A DNA stretch of 7,035 nt, from NCBI GenBank assembly GCA_946408295.1, contig CAMJRT010000058.1, forward strand, positions 1-7,035, read 5' to 3'. This DNA is from an uncultured Bacteroidales bacterium (GTDB taxonomy: Bacteria; Bacteroidota; Bacteroidia; Bacteroidales; UBA932). Within the stretch, counting starts at the first letter, position 1; every line of letters begins with the position of its first letter. The notes below the pieces were generated by a model. It had not been told where the DNA came from and ran no database searches. It saw only the letters and a program-made list of their open reading frames with translations. Shown in pieces: positions 6,422-7,035 of this stretch. The translations under genes were made by a program, and so were the position numbers.

Positions 6422-7035
6422 TCAGTCGATTTTAACCGGTTTATACTGGGGGACGAGGGCTTTCATCAGCAGCCAGGCCAACAGGTAGGCCAGGCCGCAG
6501 AAGCAGAACATAATAAAATAACCGGCCGGCTTGCCCTCGAAACCGAGGAAATGAAAAGCCGCGCCCTGTTCGTGCGCATAGGTAAAGAGGTTGCCGGCCA
6601 CTTTCTGGATAATCATCGAGCCGATACCGCCCGCCATCGCACCGATACCGGTAATGGAAGCGACCGTGCTCTTGGGGAACATATCGCCCACTGTGGAAAA
6701 GATATTCGCGCTCCAGGCCTGGTGTCCCGCACCGGCGATACCGATGAGAACGGCCGGCCACCAGGGGGTCAGGGCTCCCAAGGGCTGGGCGGCCAGGGCG
6801 ACCAGCGGGAAAAAGGCAAAAATCAGCATCGCCAGCATACGGCCGTTATAGGGATTCATTCCCTTTTTCTCCACGAAAAGTTTCGGCAGATAGCCGCCGA
6901 AAATGGATAGGACCGTCACGATGGCATAGAGAGTGAAAATAAGTCCCTTCCCCAGCGGAGAAGAAGCCGGGGCGTTGAAGTGGTCGTGGAAGTAAGCCGG
7001 GGCCCAGAACAGGAAGAACCACCAAACACCGTCCG
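6422..7035 (-). CDS. MFS transporter, hexuronate/ACS (ExuT-like) family, N-terminal part beyond window edge
   Basis: The frame runs open from the right edge to the TGA at 6424-6422, giving 203 residues of the C-terminal half; the GTG at 6919 is internal. Hydrophobic segments fit transmembrane helices at about 31-50, 66-82, 92-108, 122-146 and 171-191 of the fragment. The stretch GAGHQAWSANIFSTVGDMFP (101-120), followed by KSTVASITGIGAMAGGIGS, is the characteristic signature of hexuronate/anion:cation symporter MFS proteins such as ExuT. DGVWWFFLFWAPAYF at the left of the fragment also fits that family. The likely role is import of a sugar acid (galacturonate, glucuronate or similar) across the inner membrane, driven by a cation gradient; the exact substrate is uncertain. 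It is the first visible gene of the minus-strand run and is followed 2 nt later by the secreted EEP hydrolase. Confidence 0.9.
   Translation of the reverse strand, partial: DGVWWFFLFWAPAYFHDHFNAPASSPLGKGLIFTLYAIVTVLSIFGGYLPKLFVEKKGMNPYNGRMLAMLIFAFFPLVALAAQPLGALTPWWPAVLIGIAGAGHQAWSANIFSTVGDMFPKSTVASITGIGAMAGGIGSMIIQKVAGNLFTYAHEQGAAFHFLGFEGKPAGYFIMFCFCGLAYLLAWLLMKALVPQYKPVKID

Noticed and set aside
5145..6488. 447-codon plus-strand open frame opposite dnaE and the EEP gene
   Set aside because: It is antisense to two well-supported genes and shows no family motifs.

Overview
The window looks like a chromosomal segment of a Bacteroidota bacterium, probably Bacteroidales. The grounds are a secreted EEP-fold enzyme and a DnaE of the types common there, an AAA/DUF4143 ATPase typical of that group, and the absence of Shine-Dalgarno sequences before the two visible start codons. 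The assignment is inferred from gene style, not from a database match.

Layout: (1) 1-1086, plus strand: 3' part of an AAA_14/DUF4143 ATPase with a PD-(D/E)XK-like C-terminus. It is less GC-rich than the rest of the window, which suggests mobile or accessory origin. (2) 1087-1697: a roughly 610 bp gap between convergent genes, with no convincing gene but dense repeat structure. It holds two full copies (A, B) and one half copy (C) of a hairpin element of about 86 nt, a six-unit array of 22-23 bp tandem repeats, and a perfect 13-bp inverted repeat. (3) 1698-7035, minus strand: a tight gene run read right to left. It comprises the C-terminal half of a hexuronate-type MFS transporter, a secreted endonuclease/exonuclease/phosphatase-family enzyme (2 nt gap) and a complete dnaE (15 nt gap).

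The minus-strand spacing suggests co-transcription or translational coupling of a nutrient importer, an exported hydrolase and the replicative polymerase, although dnaE may have its own promoter that I could not identify. The ATPase on the other strand is unrelated to that run.

The most interesting region is the repeat-rich gap. Copies A and B have clearly different arm sequences, yet each still folds into a long hairpin of about 60 nt, and every non-Watson-Crick pair I found in the main helices is a G-U on the plus strand. That pattern points to selection for a folded plus-strand RNA. No CRISPR array, tRNA, rRNA or complete insertion sequence was seen.
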